NCBI GenBank assembly: GCA_965214635.1
Contig: OZ243964.1
Span: forward strand, 186,001-250,000
Reading direction: 5' to 3'
DNA from: Bin90 sp965214635
GTDB lineage: Bacteria; Chloroflexota; Dehalococcoidia; Lucifugimonadales; JADFKI01
DNA length: 64,000 bases
The notes below the pieces were generated by a model, which saw only the letters and a program-made list of their open reading frames with translations, was not told the DNA's origin and did no database searches. This document shows, one piece after another, positions 45,265 through 54,434 of this stretch. The position numbers and the translations under genes are program-made. Numbering within the stretch: the first letter of the stretch is position 1; every line of letters begins with the position of its first letter.

Positions 45265-46284
45265 ATGAGGGTCGGCACCGGAATGCAGGGTGGGGTGGTG
45301 GGAGATGTCCCACAGCGTGCGCGCAAGGCGGAAGAGTTGGGGTATGATTTCTTCGCCACAAGTGAGACGAAACACAGTCCGTTTGTTACGGCGGCGTTGG
45401 CGTGTGAGCATACGGAGCGCGCGGCGGTACGGACATCCATAGCGCTGGCGTTTGCGCGCAGCCCGATGGACACGGCGTACATCGCTTGGGACTTGCAGTC
45501 GCTGTCGGGCGGGCGGTTTCAGCTGGGGATGGGCAGTCAGGTTCGCGGACACATCGTGCGGCGGTTCAACATGCCCTGGGGCAGGCCGGCGGCGCGGATG
45601 CGCGAGTACATCATGGCGCTGCGGAGCGTGTGGGCGAGCTGGCAGAACGGCGAGAGAGTGAACTTCGCCGGTGATTTCTATAACTTCAACCTGATGCCGC
45701 CGTTTTTCACACCCGACCCTATCGAGCACCCCGACATCAAGATATACATAGCCGCGGTGAACGAGCGGATGCTGCAAACGGCGGGTGAGGTGTGCGACGG
45801 CGTGCTTCTGCACTCGTTCGGCACATTCAAGTACATCCGCGAAGTGGTGATGCCGAACCTGAAGATAGGCGCTGAGCGCGCGGGCAGGTCGCTCGCAGAC
45901 ATCGACATCAACGGCGGCGGCTACATCATCACGGGACCGGATGAGGAGCACATCCAAAAGAGCCGACAAGAGGTGAAGAACGCCATCAGCTTCTATGCGT
46001 CCACGAGGAGCTACGCCCCGGTGATGAACGCTCACGGCTGGAACGATACGGCACAGAAGCTGTATCGTATGAGCGTGGACGGCAAGTGGTCGGAAATGGG
46101 CGCCGAGATTACGGACGAGATGCTGGACGAATTCGCCATCGTGGACACATACGACGGCATTGTGGACAAGATAAAGGCGACCTATGGGCCGTTCGCATCG
46201 TCTCTCAGCTTCTCCATACCCGTCAGGTCAGGTGAGGACGAAGAGGTTCTCAAGGATATGATTAGACGGCTGCAGGCAGACTAG
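45265..46284 (+). CDS. LLM-class oxidoreductase, probably F420-dependent
   Basis: A 339-aa luciferase-like TIM-barrel oxidoreductase, closest in pattern to the F420-dependent group (TIGR03617-type). It opens MRVGTGMQGGVVGDVP and contains TSIALAFARSPMDTAYIAWDLQSLSGGRFQLGMGSQ by pattern and the AVNERMLQTAGEVCDGVLLH block. The start is the ATG at 45265, with GGAGG 6 nt upstream. It is divergent from the nitroreductase gene. An F420 partner system is not seen in this window. Confidence 0.88.
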   Translation: MRVGTGMQGGVVGDVPQRARKAEELGYDFFATSETKHSPFVTAALACEHTERAAVRTSIALAFARSPMDTAYIAWDLQSLSGGRFQLGMGSQVRGHIVRRFNMPWGRPAARMREYIMALRSVWASWQNGERVNFAGDFYNFNLMPPFFTPDPIEHPDIKIYIAAVNERMLQTAGEVCDGVLLHSFGTFKYIREVVMPNLKIGAERAGRSLADIDINGGGYIITGPDEEHIQKSRQEVKNAISFYASTRSYAPVMNAHGWNDTAQKLYRMSVDGKWSEMGAEITDEMLDEFAIVDTYDGIVDKIKATYGPFASSLSFSIPVRSGEDEEVLKDMIRRLQAD

Positions 46285-46381
46285 GTTTTGTTCCCAATCT
46301 GAGGGCGGAAGGATTGCGGAATTCCCGTTCCCAAGGGAATGGCGGATTTGAGAGGGCTGCCAATAGCAGAATAGCCGCTCG

Positions 46382-47050
46382 CTATGATTTGATGCGGTGA
46401 GCGGCGATGATGCGCTCTACTTCAGCGGCGGCGGCGGGCGTGGCATCAGTGTGGTGGATTACGATGTGGTCGAAGTCGGACGCTATGCTCATCTCTTGTG
46501 CCGCCTGTTTTAGGCGCAAGGCGAGAGCGTCGTCTGATTCGGATTTGCGTCCTGTCAGTCTGCGGCGAAGTTCGTCCAAGCTCGGGGGCGCAAGGAAGAC
46601 TACGACGGCGTCGGGTGCTAGGCGCTTGATGGTCTGGGCGCCCTGCACATCTGCCTTGATTATCACATCCTTGCCGGCTGCCAGCGCTTCCTCTACCTGC
46701 GCCTTGGGGACGCCGTAGTAGTTGCCGTACACGACTGCCCACTCGAGCAGCTCACTGCGCTTTATCATAGCCTCGAAGTGCCGCTTGCCGACGAAGTGGT
46801 AGTGGACGCCGTCTCGCTCTCCGATGCGTTTGGCGCGCGTGGTGGCGGTGATGGTGAAATGCCGCTGCGCCTCTGATGCGCCAAGATGGGATAGCAGCAG
46901 GTCTTTGCCCACGCCGGACGGGCCGGTCAAGACTAACAGTACCGGGCGTGTGGCGGCGGTTGCAGAGCGAACCGGGCTTGGCTGTGGATGCTGCTGGTCG
47001 TGTTCGGGATGCATAGCGCTGGAATTGCAGTCAACAAGGGTGGATTGCAC
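46382..47050 (-). CDS. gmk: Guanylate kinase
   Basis: A 222-aa kinase converting GMP to GDP. The P-loop is GPSGVGKD (43-50): the usual Ser/Thr after the Lys is Asp50. The rest is typical Gmk: TTRAKRIGERDGVHYHFV (GMP binding), LLEWAVVYGNYYG and KADVQGAQTIK. Asp in this position also occurs in PhnN and, as I recall, in some Chloroflexota guanylate kinases. About 35 residues precede the core, so a later start (for example Met13) is possible. It is last in a run of three minus-strand genes. Confidence 0.9.
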   Translation of the reverse strand: MQSTLVDCNSSAMHPEHDQQHPQPSPVRSATAATRPVLLVLTGPSGVGKDLLLSHLGASEAQRHFTITATTRAKRIGERDGVHYHFVGKRHFEAMIKRSELLEWAVVYGNYYGVPKAQVEEALAAGKDVIIKADVQGAQTIKRLAPDAVVVFLAPPSLDELRRRLTGRKSESDDALALRLKQAAQEMSIASDFDHIVIHHTDATPAAAAEVERIIAAHRIKS

Positions 47051-47060
47051 CGAGTCAGGG

Positions 47061-48056
47061 TTAGCGCTTGTATGTCCAGGATTTTTCCTTGTTCCCGCTG
47101 GTGGCTTGCTGATAGCGGCGGAGCAGGCGCTCGCCCAAGAATGCAGTCGCCATAGATTCGCTGGCAGTCGGCAGGCGGTTGGGGTTTTCTTCGCTGACCA
47201 CTACGCCGGCTTCCCATCGGGCGCGGTTCTCCCAAGCGCTGATGAAGCTCTCGATGAGGTCATCATCCGCATCTTTTATCTTGTTCCGATAGTCGTAAAG
47301 CTCGGTGATGAACATGTCTATCCAGTGGACGAGCACATTGGGATTGGAGTAGCAGGCGCTTTCGTTGTCGATGGGGTCTTCGGACGCAAGCCGAGAGTAG
47401 TCGGCGAATGTGGCGGCGGCGAGTTGGTGCATCTCGCGCCAAGAATCGCTGCCGGCGGCGGTGGTTACGAACGCAGACGACAGCACGGTCGGCAGCACTT
47501 CCATCGCGACGGCGTAGCTGTCGTGTTCGTGCGGGTCTAGGAACAGTGGCTTTGCGCCTACTAGCTCTACCATGCTGACCACGGTCTTGACGGCAGACTC
47601 GTTGGCAGAGTTGGCGGGCGTGATGCAGTATTGGATGCCTTGGAACAGGTCTGCTGATGCGTCTTCCAAGCCGGTGAAGACCTTTCGGACGAGGGGGCGT
47701 CCGCCGACGAAATCCGCACTGCGAGGCAGCAGTTCGTCCGCCCATCCTAGCGCCTTGACTTTAGCAGAGCAGGTGTCGGTGATGATGCAATCGTCCTCGA
47801 CGATGGGGGCTATGGCGTCGATTAGTTCACGCGTTTCCGTGAAGGGCGCATCTAGGAAAACCATCTGTGCGCCTTGCACGGCGGAGCGCAGGTTCCCTGT
47901 GGTGTCGTCGTATGCGCCGATTTTCTCGCCGATTTTCAGCGCCTCGCGGTCGTTGGAACTGCCGATGATCTCGGTGTTGCGAAGATTAGAGCTTTTCAGA
48001 GCCAACCCCATGGATACGCCGATGACGCCTGTGCCGATGATAGATATGCGCTCCAA
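47061..48056 (-). CDS. tyrA: Prephenate/arogenate dehydrogenase-like protein
   Basis: A 331-aa TyrA-family dehydrogenase, probably making 4-hydroxyphenylpyruvate or tyrosine from prephenate or arogenate. The Rossmann loop is IIGTGVIGVSMG (6-17). The family motif GGHPMAG reads GGRPLVRK here, with Arg120 in place of His. The C-terminal helical dimer domain (about 170-290) is present. Because of the changed active-site motif, another prephenate-like substrate is possible. Prephenate dehydratase is encoded in the same window (62977-63825). Confidence 0.75.
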   Translation of the reverse strand: MERISIIGTGVIGVSMGLALKSSNLRNTEIIGSSNDREALKIGEKIGAYDDTTGNLRSAVQGAQMVFLDAPFTETRELIDAIAPIVEDDCIITDTCSAKVKALGWADELLPRSADFVGGRPLVRKVFTGLEDASADLFQGIQYCITPANSANESAVKTVVSMVELVGAKPLFLDPHEHDSYAVAMEVLPTVLSSAFVTTAAGSDSWREMHQLAAATFADYSRLASEDPIDNESACYSNPNVLVHWIDMFITELYDYRNKIKDADDDLIESFISAWENRARWEAGVVVSEENPNRLPTASESMATAFLGERLLRRYQQATSGNKEKSWTYKR

Positions 48057-48323
48057 AGCAGGCCTCCTAAGAATGCGGTTCCATCGTAAGTCGAGAGCAA
48101 ACTTTGTGGGTGCGTCGCCGCTTGCGTTGCTGGATATGAGTGTATCACAAATCGCCGCCGCGCCGTTGTTAGGCGAGTTCGCCTTCTCTATGCATCAAGA
48201 AGTAAATCGGTGGAATGGACGAAAGGGTAGCGTCGAGGTTCGTGTGATGTGTGATTCGCATCTTTGCCGCTTTGGTATGGGGCATATTGCGATATTATTC
48301 AGATGAGAGCAAGCGCAGTATGC

Positions 48324-48983
48324 TTATCCCAGCAGTAGCCTGCTCAAGCCCAAGATGGCGGGGAACAGGATGCGCGATAGGATGCCGGTGCCGAGGAATG
48401 TGTCCGCGAGGACTAGGACGAGCAGGATGACGATGCCGAAGCGTTCGGTGCGGGCGAAGGGTTCGGCGAGCGCACGCGGCAAGATGCCCAGCATGACTTT
48501 GAAGCCGTCGAGCGGCGCAATGGGCAGCAGGTTGAACACGGCGAGCACCAAGTTCCAGAGTATGAGAGCCTGGATTATCAGCACATCGATGCCACCGCCG
48601 GAAAGGGAGAGTGTGCCCATTCGCACGGGGAGTGCCGCAAGCGCCGCGATAATGATGTTGGACACTGGGCCAGCTATGGCGACGAGTGCCATGCCCGCTT
48701 TGGGACCGATGCGGAGGTATGCGGGGTTCACTGGCGTTGGTCTGCCCCATCCGAAGCCGGCGAACACGATTAGCAGCGTGCCTACTGGGTCTAAGTGGCG
48801 GAGTGGGTTGAGGGTAAGCCTGCCTTGCGAGCGGGCGGTATGGTCGCCCAACTGATTGGCAGACCATGCGTGGCTGAACTCGTGGACGCTGATGCCAACG
48901 ATGAGAGCTATGGCGAACGCTCCGATGTTGATGAGCGCTGCGATAGGGTCGTTTAGAAGGCGGTCGAGTTCGTGAAAGAGCAT
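48324..48983 (-). CDS. Site-2 protease family (M50) membrane metalloprotease
   Basis: A 219-aa intramembrane zinc protease. The HExxH motif is HEFSH in ISVHEFSHAWSANQLGD, and the third ligand Asp is in LLPIAPLDGFKVM. About six hydrophobic helices are visible. Short M50 proteins of this form (YwhC/Rv1827-neighbour type) cleave membrane-anchored substrates, but the substrate here is unknown. It precedes tyrA by about 267 bp, so co-transcription is uncertain. Confidence 0.88.
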   Translation of the reverse strand: MLFHELDRLLNDPIAALINIGAFAIALIVGISVHEFSHAWSANQLGDHTARSQGRLTLNPLRHLDPVGTLLIVFAGFGWGRPTPVNPAYLRIGPKAGMALVAIAGPVSNIIIAALAALPVRMGTLSLSGGGIDVLIIQALILWNLVLAVFNLLPIAPLDGFKVMLGILPRALAEPFARTERFGIVILLVLVLADTFLGTGILSRILFPAILGLSRLLLG

Positions 48984-49076
48984 TTAGAGGCGGTCAGTGG
49001 GGTACTTTTAGCTTGCGGCTAGCGTCGGTCGTCTGTGGGCAGATTGGGTTGGGAAGGGCTGTCCGGATTTGCAAGC

Positions 49077-49110
49077 AAAAGCGCGGGGAGCGAAAGCGTC
49101 GCCCCGCCGC
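49077..49110 (-). terminator. Intrinsic terminator after the IscA-like gene
   Basis: On the minus strand a GC-rich stem (CGGGGCGACGC / GCTCCCCG, 49106-49084) is followed by CGCTTTT. It lies 48-80 nt after the stop of the IscA-like gene and before the M50 gene. Confidence 0.65.
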
Positions 49111-49157
49111 GCAACAGGTCAGGTTAGAGCTACTAGATGTGGGTGTTCAGTGATGGC

Positions 49158-49568
49158 TTAATGGCCGCCACAGCCTCCACCACCGCAAGCGCATCCACCA
49201 CCGCCTCCGCCACATCCACCGCCGCCGCCACCACATCCGCAGCCGCCACCACCGCCTCCGCCGACTGCGAAGTTGGGGTTGCTGATGACGAAGCCGCTTC
49301 GCATTAGCCCGTCAACATAGTCGATTTGCGCACCCTCGACGAGGGGAGCGCTTTCGGGGTCGACTAGGACTTGGACGCCGGGGGCCTCGATGACGAAGTC
49401 TTCGTCTTTGGCTTCGCGCTCCATGCCTAGCATGTATTGGAAGCTGCCGTGCGGGCCGGGCACGACCATCATGCGGAGAAGCGCGCCCTGTTCGCCCTGT
49501 TCGTTCAAAATCTCTTCCAGCTTCTGCGAAGCCAGTTCAGACACTTCGATAAGTGGTGTAGTTGTCAA
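49158..49568 (-). CDS. IscA/HesB-like protein with Gly/Cys-rich tail
   Basis: A 136-aa protein with a HesB/IscA fold over residues 1-100 (IEVSELASQKLEEIL, LLRMMVVPGPHGSFQYMLGM, VLVDPESAPLVEGAQIDYVD, NPNF). The first ligand Cys of IscA (in GGCSG) is replaced by His40 (GPHGS). Instead of a single CGC motif, the C-terminus is a 34-residue Gly-rich tail with six Cys (110, 112, 119, 126, 128, 133) and a terminal His. It could carry Fe-S clusters or bind metal. It is not a standard A-type carrier. Confidence 0.8.
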   Translation of the reverse strand: MTTTPLIEVSELASQKLEEILNEQGEQGALLRMMVVPGPHGSFQYMLGMEREAKDEDFVIEAPGVQVLVDPESAPLVEGAQIDYVDGLMRSGFVISNPNFAVGGGGGGGCGCGGGGGGCGGGGGGCACGGGGCGGH

Positions 49569-49782
49569 TTCACACCTCCGGGAGGTTGCGGCTAAATATG
49601 AGGCGTTGCTACTTGGATCCCAATCGTATCATTACACAAGCGGGATGGTCAAGGACGACCTGCGTAAGGGATTTTCAATCGAATGAGATATATTGGGCGT
49701 GTCAGTGGTAACCGCTTCTATGATGGAATGCCATCCTGACGGGGAATGATTGCTTGAATATGCGTACAGTTGGCTTGCAAAC

Positions 49783-51168
49783 CTATTTCGTGGGGTAGTG
49801 CTTGTTGAGGCGCTCGCGGTGTTCGGGGTCGTTGCGAATGATTTGGCCTCGCCGCTGTTGCTCGGCAACGGGTGTGATGTGTGGTGGACGAGGGTTAGGA
49901 GGCGCAGTGCCGATTGCGCCGCTTGCTTCTAGGGTGTCCACCTGCGCGGATGGGATGCCCATCAGGTCGCAAAGCAGCGAGCGGTTGTGCCTGCCGAGTG
50001 TGGGCGCTGCGGTTCGTAAGCCGCCGGGAGTGCGTGAGAACTTCCACGGCCGGCTGGCATACGGGAGTGGCGGGATGCCGGTAATCGGATCGTGCTCGGC
50101 GACTTCATAGAAGCCGCGCGCTTTCAAGTGCGGGTCAAACAGAAGCTGCTCGCCGTCCAAGACTGCGCCGGAAGGGACGCCATTGGCTTGTAGCGCAGTC
50201 ATCAGGGCGTACTGGTCGCAGTGCGCAGTTGCTGCGCCGATGATCTCGTCGAGAGTGTTGCGAAGCTTCCATCGAGAGAGGGCGTCCGTATATCTTTCGT
50301 CTTGCGCTAGTGTGCGGACATGCGTTGAGTCGATGCCTGCGGCGTCCAGCATTTCCGTCAATGTCTGGCAGAGGGCACGCCACTGGTTGTTGTTGCTCAC
50401 GGCGATGGACAGCCAGCGGTCTTTGCCGGCGCAGGGGTATGTGCCGTGCGGGGACATGGAGGCGTCTTGGTTACCGATGCGCTCGATGGTGCGCCCGTTG
50501 ACAGTGTAATCCATAATAGCTTCGGGAATGGTGGAGGTTAGGGTTTCGGACTGGGATATGTCGATGAACTGGCCCCTGCCAGTGCGTGCACGGTGGGCGA
50601 GTGCAGCCATTATTGCGAATGCGGTGTGCTCGGCGGCTGTGTAGTCGGCGTAGGGGATTTCGGGCAATGCAGGATGATGGTCATTGTAACCAGTGATGTG
50701 AGCCAGCCCCGATGTGGCTTCTGTGGTGTAGCCGATTGCGCCGTAGTCTGCCCAGGGTCCGGTATAACCGTAGCCTGTGGACGATACCATGATGATGTCG
50801 GGCTTGATTTGTCGCAGGTTGGCGTACTCTAGTTGGAAGTTTCGCATCACGCGAGGGGTGAAGTTTTCTGCGAAGATGTCGCTGATGGCGACGAGTTCGC
50901 GCAAGGCATCTAGACATGCGGGGTTAATCAAATCCAGCGTCAGGCTGAGCTTGTTGCGGTTCTGCTCATAGAAGTTGGCGGCGCGGTCCCAATGTCGACC
51001 ATCGGCGCTGTTCTCGTAGAGCGAGTGGGTGCGATAGTTGTCTAGGCGCTTGTGGGATTCGACGCGGATGATCTGTGCGCCCATGTCGCCCAGCAGTTTG
51101 AGGGCGTATGGTATGGCGATAAGCTGCCCGAACTCTACGATGCGGACGCCTTCAAGCGGCAGGCGCAT
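49783..51168 (-). CDS. CaiB/BaiF (type III) CoA-transferase
   Basis: A 461-aa formyl-CoA-transferase-type enzyme that moves CoA between acyl donors and acceptors. It begins LEGVRIVEFGQLIAIPYALKLLGDMGAQIIRVES by pattern. It has a GRGQFIDISQSE block, where the family's catalytic Asp lies nearby, and a long C-terminal tail. It directly follows a second CoA-transferase (1-nt gap), so the two are probably one operon and may form a heteromer. Confidence 0.92.
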   Translation of the reverse strand: MRLPLEGVRIVEFGQLIAIPYALKLLGDMGAQIIRVESHKRLDNYRTHSLYENSADGRHWDRAANFYEQNRNKLSLTLDLINPACLDALRELVAISDIFAENFTPRVMRNFQLEYANLRQIKPDIIMVSSTGYGYTGPWADYGAIGYTTEATSGLAHITGYNDHHPALPEIPYADYTAAEHTAFAIMAALAHRARTGRGQFIDISQSETLTSTIPEAIMDYTVNGRTIERIGNQDASMSPHGTYPCAGKDRWLSIAVSNNNQWRALCQTLTEMLDAAGIDSTHVRTLAQDERYTDALSRWKLRNTLDEIIGAATAHCDQYALMTALQANGVPSGAVLDGEQLLFDPHLKARGFYEVAEHDPITGIPPLPYASRPWKFSRTPGGLRTAAPTLGRHNRSLLCDLMGIPSAQVDTLEASGAIGTAPPNPRPPHITPVAEQQRRGQIIRNDPEHRERLNKHYPTK

Positions 51169-51169
51169 G

Positions 51170-52387
51170 CTAGATCACTCCTATGGCATTTAGGCGGTTT
51201 AGCTCAATATTGGAAAGCCCGAGTCTGTCGCACAATATGGCTTTGCTGTGCTGCCCGAGCGTTGGCGCAGGGGCGTGCGGTTGCCACGGGGTTTCGCTCA
51301 TCATGAAGGGTGCGCCCGGGTATGTGGCAGCGCCGAATACGGGGTGTTGTATCTGTGCGAAGTAGCCTCGAGCGATGTACTGCTCGCTTTCCAAGACTTC
51401 AGCTGGGCTGTGGACGACGCCGTAGATGTGTCCCCGTCGCTTGTGCGCCTCGCGCATCAGGTCGAACTTGCGCCATCTTCGCATGCCGTCCTCCAACGCC
51501 TCTTGTAGGGCTTGCGCATTGGCGGCGCGGCTCTGCGCTGTGGCGAACCTATCGTCTTGCAGTGCTGGCGCTCCGATGAATTTGGACAGCGCGTCCCAGT
51601 CCACAGCGCCGCCGAAGTGTATGGGAACGATGTAGCCGTCGGCTGTGGGCACGGGGCTGCGCGGCATATCGCCGCTGTAGGCGGTCTGGCGCTGGCGGAT
51701 ACTGCCAGCATATGTGTAGAGCGATGTGGTATCGCGCAATGCGGAAGCGACACACTCTTGGATGGATATGTCGATGTGCTGTCCCTCGCCGTTGAACTGC
51801 CGATGATACCATCCGATTAGCGCTGCGGTGGCGGCGTTTGTGCCTGCCTTGAATTGAGTTTGGCGCAGGGCGTGCTTGAGCGGGGCGCGGTCGGACGCAC
51901 CGAATATGTACTGCAAGCCACCGAGTGCGTAATGCACGATGTCCGCTGCCTTGTAGTTACGGTATGGGCCGGTCTGTCCGAAGTTGGAAATGGACACCAT
52001 GACGAGGGTGGGGTTCAGGGCGCTCAGGCGGGCGTAGTCTAATCCCAGCGAGTGCAAGACGCGTGGGGCAAAGTTCTCCACAACAATGTGGGCGTCTGCG
52101 GCGAGGCGTTCCAACAGACGCTTGCCGGTGGCGGTTTTGAGGTTGAGCGTTACGCTCTGTTTGGATGTGTTGAGGTATGCGAAGAGTAGGCTCTTGTCCG
52201 GGTGAGGATGGTCGTCCGCGAAGGGGGGCATGCTGCGGGCGATGTCTCCATCAGGGCGCTCGATCTTGACCACATCCGCCCCGAAGTCGGCAAGAAGCTT
52301 CGTGCAGTACGGGCCTGCTACATGGTGCGTGAGGTCTAGGACGCGGACGCCGCTTAGGGCTTTTTCGGGCATGTGGGAGTTCGTCAA
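51170..52387 (-). CDS. CaiB/BaiF (type III) CoA-transferase, upstream paralogue
   Basis: A 405-aa member of the same family: LSGVRVLDLTHHVAGPYCTKLLADFGADVVKIERP by pattern at the start, NLKTATGKRLLERL, and GEGQHIDISIQECVAS in the core. The two genes are diverged paralogues rather than recent duplicates. Tandem CaiB-like pairs are common where organic acids are activated by CoA transfer, and the family is often expanded in Chloroflexota. Substrate unknown. Confidence 0.92.
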   Translation of the reverse strand: MTNSHMPEKALSGVRVLDLTHHVAGPYCTKLLADFGADVVKIERPDGDIARSMPPFADDHPHPDKSLLFAYLNTSKQSVTLNLKTATGKRLLERLAADAHIVVENFAPRVLHSLGLDYARLSALNPTLVMVSISNFGQTGPYRNYKAADIVHYALGGLQYIFGASDRAPLKHALRQTQFKAGTNAATAALIGWYHRQFNGEGQHIDISIQECVASALRDTTSLYTYAGSIRQRQTAYSGDMPRSPVPTADGYIVPIHFGGAVDWDALSKFIGAPALQDDRFATAQSRAANAQALQEALEDGMRRWRKFDLMREAHKRRGHIYGVVHSPAEVLESEQYIARGYFAQIQHPVFGAATYPGAPFMMSETPWQPHAPAPTLGQHSKAILCDRLGLSNIELNRLNAIGVI

Positions 52388-52564
52388 AATGTTTCAGCGG
52401 GGTGATTTCAGTCTACGGATTGTCAGTTTGGGATTATAACACGGGCGGATGTGGGTTTAGGTTGCCTTTACAGGGAATAGTTGAATATAATCGTGAGGTG
52501 ATTTCTATGGGAATTGCGTTGATTAGATACTAGGATTAGGCATAAAGCATTTTAGGGGGATTTC

Positions 52565-53539
52565 ATGGCGGCACAGATAGCGTACCTTTCGGCGGACGAC
52601 AGCCTGCTGGATTCGTTTGCGGGTAACCTGCCCGATGGGGTGGAGATAAAGTGGGTGGATAACACCCAGTCGATAGAGGATCAGGCGGCAGATCTGGAGG
52701 GCGTGGCGGCGGTAATCCTGTCGCCGAGCGCGTATCCGGTGGAGCTTGCTCGGCTGACGCCCAGCGTGCGATTGGTGCAAACTACCAGCGCAGGCACGGA
52801 TATGATTGACAAGCAGACGCTGGGCGAGCTTGGCATTCGGGTTGCGAACAACGGCGGAGGCAACGCAATCTCAGTCGCGGAACATACGATAACCCTGCTC
52901 GTGAGCGTGTTCCGCAAGATGCAGCTGCAGTTCAACGCTGTCAAAGCGGGCGAATGGATGGGCGGCATACGCAACGACTGGTTTTCGCAGGCGCACGAGA
53001 TTGCGGGGAAGACGGTGGGCATCGTCGGGCTTGGGCGCATCGGCTCGAATGTGGCGCGTCGGCTGAGGGGCTGGGAGTGCGAGATCATCTACTACGACAC
53101 GGTTACCATCCCGACGGAGTTGGAGCAGGAACTGAATGCAACGCGGGTGTCCTTGGACGAGCTGTTGCAGACTGCGGACATCATCTCGCTGCATGTGCCG
53201 TTGAACGGCTCGACCACGAAGCTCATCAGCGACCGCGAGTTTGACATGATGAAGCCGACGGCGGTGTTGATAAATGCGTGTCGAGGCCCGGTTGTGGACG
53301 AGGCGGCGTTGGTGCGGGCGATCGAAGAAAATAAGATCATGGCTGCGGGCTTGGATGTGCTCGAAGAAGAGCCTACCCCCACAGATAACCCTCTGTTCCA
53401 ATACGACAATGTGCTGATTACGCCGCACTTGGCGTCGTTCACGCAGGAGTCGGGAGAGCGCAGCCGGGCGTTTGCGGCGTACAACACGGCGAAGGTGGCG
53501 AACGGGGAGGATCCGGAATCCATCGTGCTGCCGGACTAG
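52565..53539 (+). CDS. D-isomer specific 2-hydroxyacid dehydrogenase
   Basis: A 324-aa NAD(P)-dependent dehydrogenase with a canonical Rossmann loop VGIVGLGRIGSNVARRL (GxGxxG at 155-160). The catalytic residues are Arg240 (NACRGPVVDE), Glu269 (LEEEP) and His288 (TPHLA). AGGGGGATTTC precedes the ATG at 52565. It is divergent from the CoA-transferase pair and converges on the PHP gene. Unlike the paralogue at 1917-2975, all glycines of the nucleotide loop are present. Confidence 0.92.
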   Translation: MAAQIAYLSADDSLLDSFAGNLPDGVEIKWVDNTQSIEDQAADLEGVAAVILSPSAYPVELARLTPSVRLVQTTSAGTDMIDKQTLGELGIRVANNGGGNAISVAEHTITLLVSVFRKMQLQFNAVKAGEWMGGIRNDWFSQAHEIAGKTVGIVGLGRIGSNVARRLRGWECEIIYYDTVTIPTELEQELNATRVSLDELLQTADIISLHVPLNGSTTKLISDREFDMMKPTAVLINACRGPVVDEAALVRAIEENKIMAAGLDVLEEEPTPTDNPLFQYDNVLITPHLASFTQESGERSRAFAAYNTAKVANGEDPESIVLPD

Positions 53540-53584
53540 GCGCTTGTCCCGTGCCGCTCAGGTGTGGGATTGACCGATTGCAAA

Positions 53585-53655
53585 GAAAAAAGGGCGTTCT
53601 CATCGACGCATGTCCACCACTTGCGGGGTGGGTTAATGTCGCACTGGGAACGCTC
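53585..53655 (-). terminator. Elaborate nested hairpin with T tract
   Basis: On the minus strand, GCGTTC (53653-53648) pairs with GAACGC (53599-53594), with nested CGAC/GTCG and CCACC/GGTGG stems inside, then CCTTTTTT. It lies about 105 nt after the PHP gene stop and could also act on the converging dehydrogenase transcript. The nested loops are unusual for a plain terminator. Confidence 0.55.
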
Positions 53656-53759
53656 TTCTTGTGTAGAAACGGCTGCGTCGCGCACAGGCGTGTGTTCACG
53701 CGGTGCGTACATTTCGCATGCGTTAGCTAAGGGACGAACAGAAGAGTGCTGCTTGCGTG

Positions 53760-54431
53760 CTAGGGCTGGGGGTACTGCACACCTATTTTCTTGAGCAGGT
53801 CTAGCGGGGCTTGTTCCAAGAGGGCTTTGGCTGTGGCGGTGTCCAAGCCGGCACCCAACGCCACCTTCATCGCAAAGTCTGGGGTGAGCAGGTCTTCGGG
53901 TGCGTGCGCGTCGGAGTCTAGGATGATGCGGGCGCTGGCGGCTTTAGCCATCCGCACCACATGGCCGTTCGCAAAGCCGTGCCCCTTGCGGGCAGAAACC
54001 TCGAGGTAGATGCCGCGCTGTGCCGCCATCAGCGCCTCTTCCATGGTGATTAGACCCGGGTGCGCCAGCACATCCACATGGTCGGAGCTGAGGGCAGCAC
54101 GGTTTGTGCCCGGTTCCACCGGCTCCACCACCGTTTCGCCGTGTACATTGATCATCTTTGCGCCGAGCGCTCTCGCGTCGCGCGCTATTGCGTCTATGTC
54201 GTCTATCGGGGCATAGGTTATCTCCACGCCGGGCAGGGCGAGGATGTCCCAGCGTTTGGAGGCGGCGGCGCAGTCTTTCACGAGCGTCTTGACCACGAAT
54301 TCTAGGTTGCCCGGGCCTACATGGTCTGTTACTGCCATCGCACGATAGCCATTATGGATGGCGCGGCGTATGAGTTCGGTTGGGGCTAGGACGCCGTCGC
54401 TGAGGAAGGTGTGCGTATGGAAGTCGTACAT
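53760..54431 (-). CDS. PHP-domain phosphoesterase (HisK-like)
   Basis: A 223-aa PHP-family metal-dependent phosphoesterase. The first metal motif is FHTHTFLSDG (4-13), with later ligands in AVTDHVGPGN, LPGVEITYAP, VDVLAHPGLITME and LDSDAHAPEDL. Such proteins hydrolyse histidinol phosphate or other small phosphate esters. Specificity is open. Its ATG is 3 nt after the TPP-enzyme gene stop, so the two are coupled. Confidence 0.85.
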   Translation of the reverse strand: MYDFHTHTFLSDGVLAPTELIRRAIHNGYRAMAVTDHVGPGNLEFVVKTLVKDCAAASKRWDILALPGVEITYAPIDDIDAIARDARALGAKMINVHGETVVEPVEPGTNRAALSSDHVDVLAHPGLITMEEALMAAQRGIYLEVSARKGHGFANGHVVRMAKAASARIILDSDAHAPEDLLTPDFAMKVALGAGLDTATAKALLEQAPLDLLKKIGVQYPQP

Positions 54432-54434
54432 CGG

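Noticed and set aside
45142..46035. 297-aa open frame antisense to the LLM-class oxidoreductase
   Set aside because: His/Arg-rich shadow without start signals.
46342..46362. CCGTTCCC/GGGAATGG hairpin between converging LLM and gmk genes
   Set aside because: Stem is short with a 2-nt loop and no T tract; not strong enough to call a terminator.
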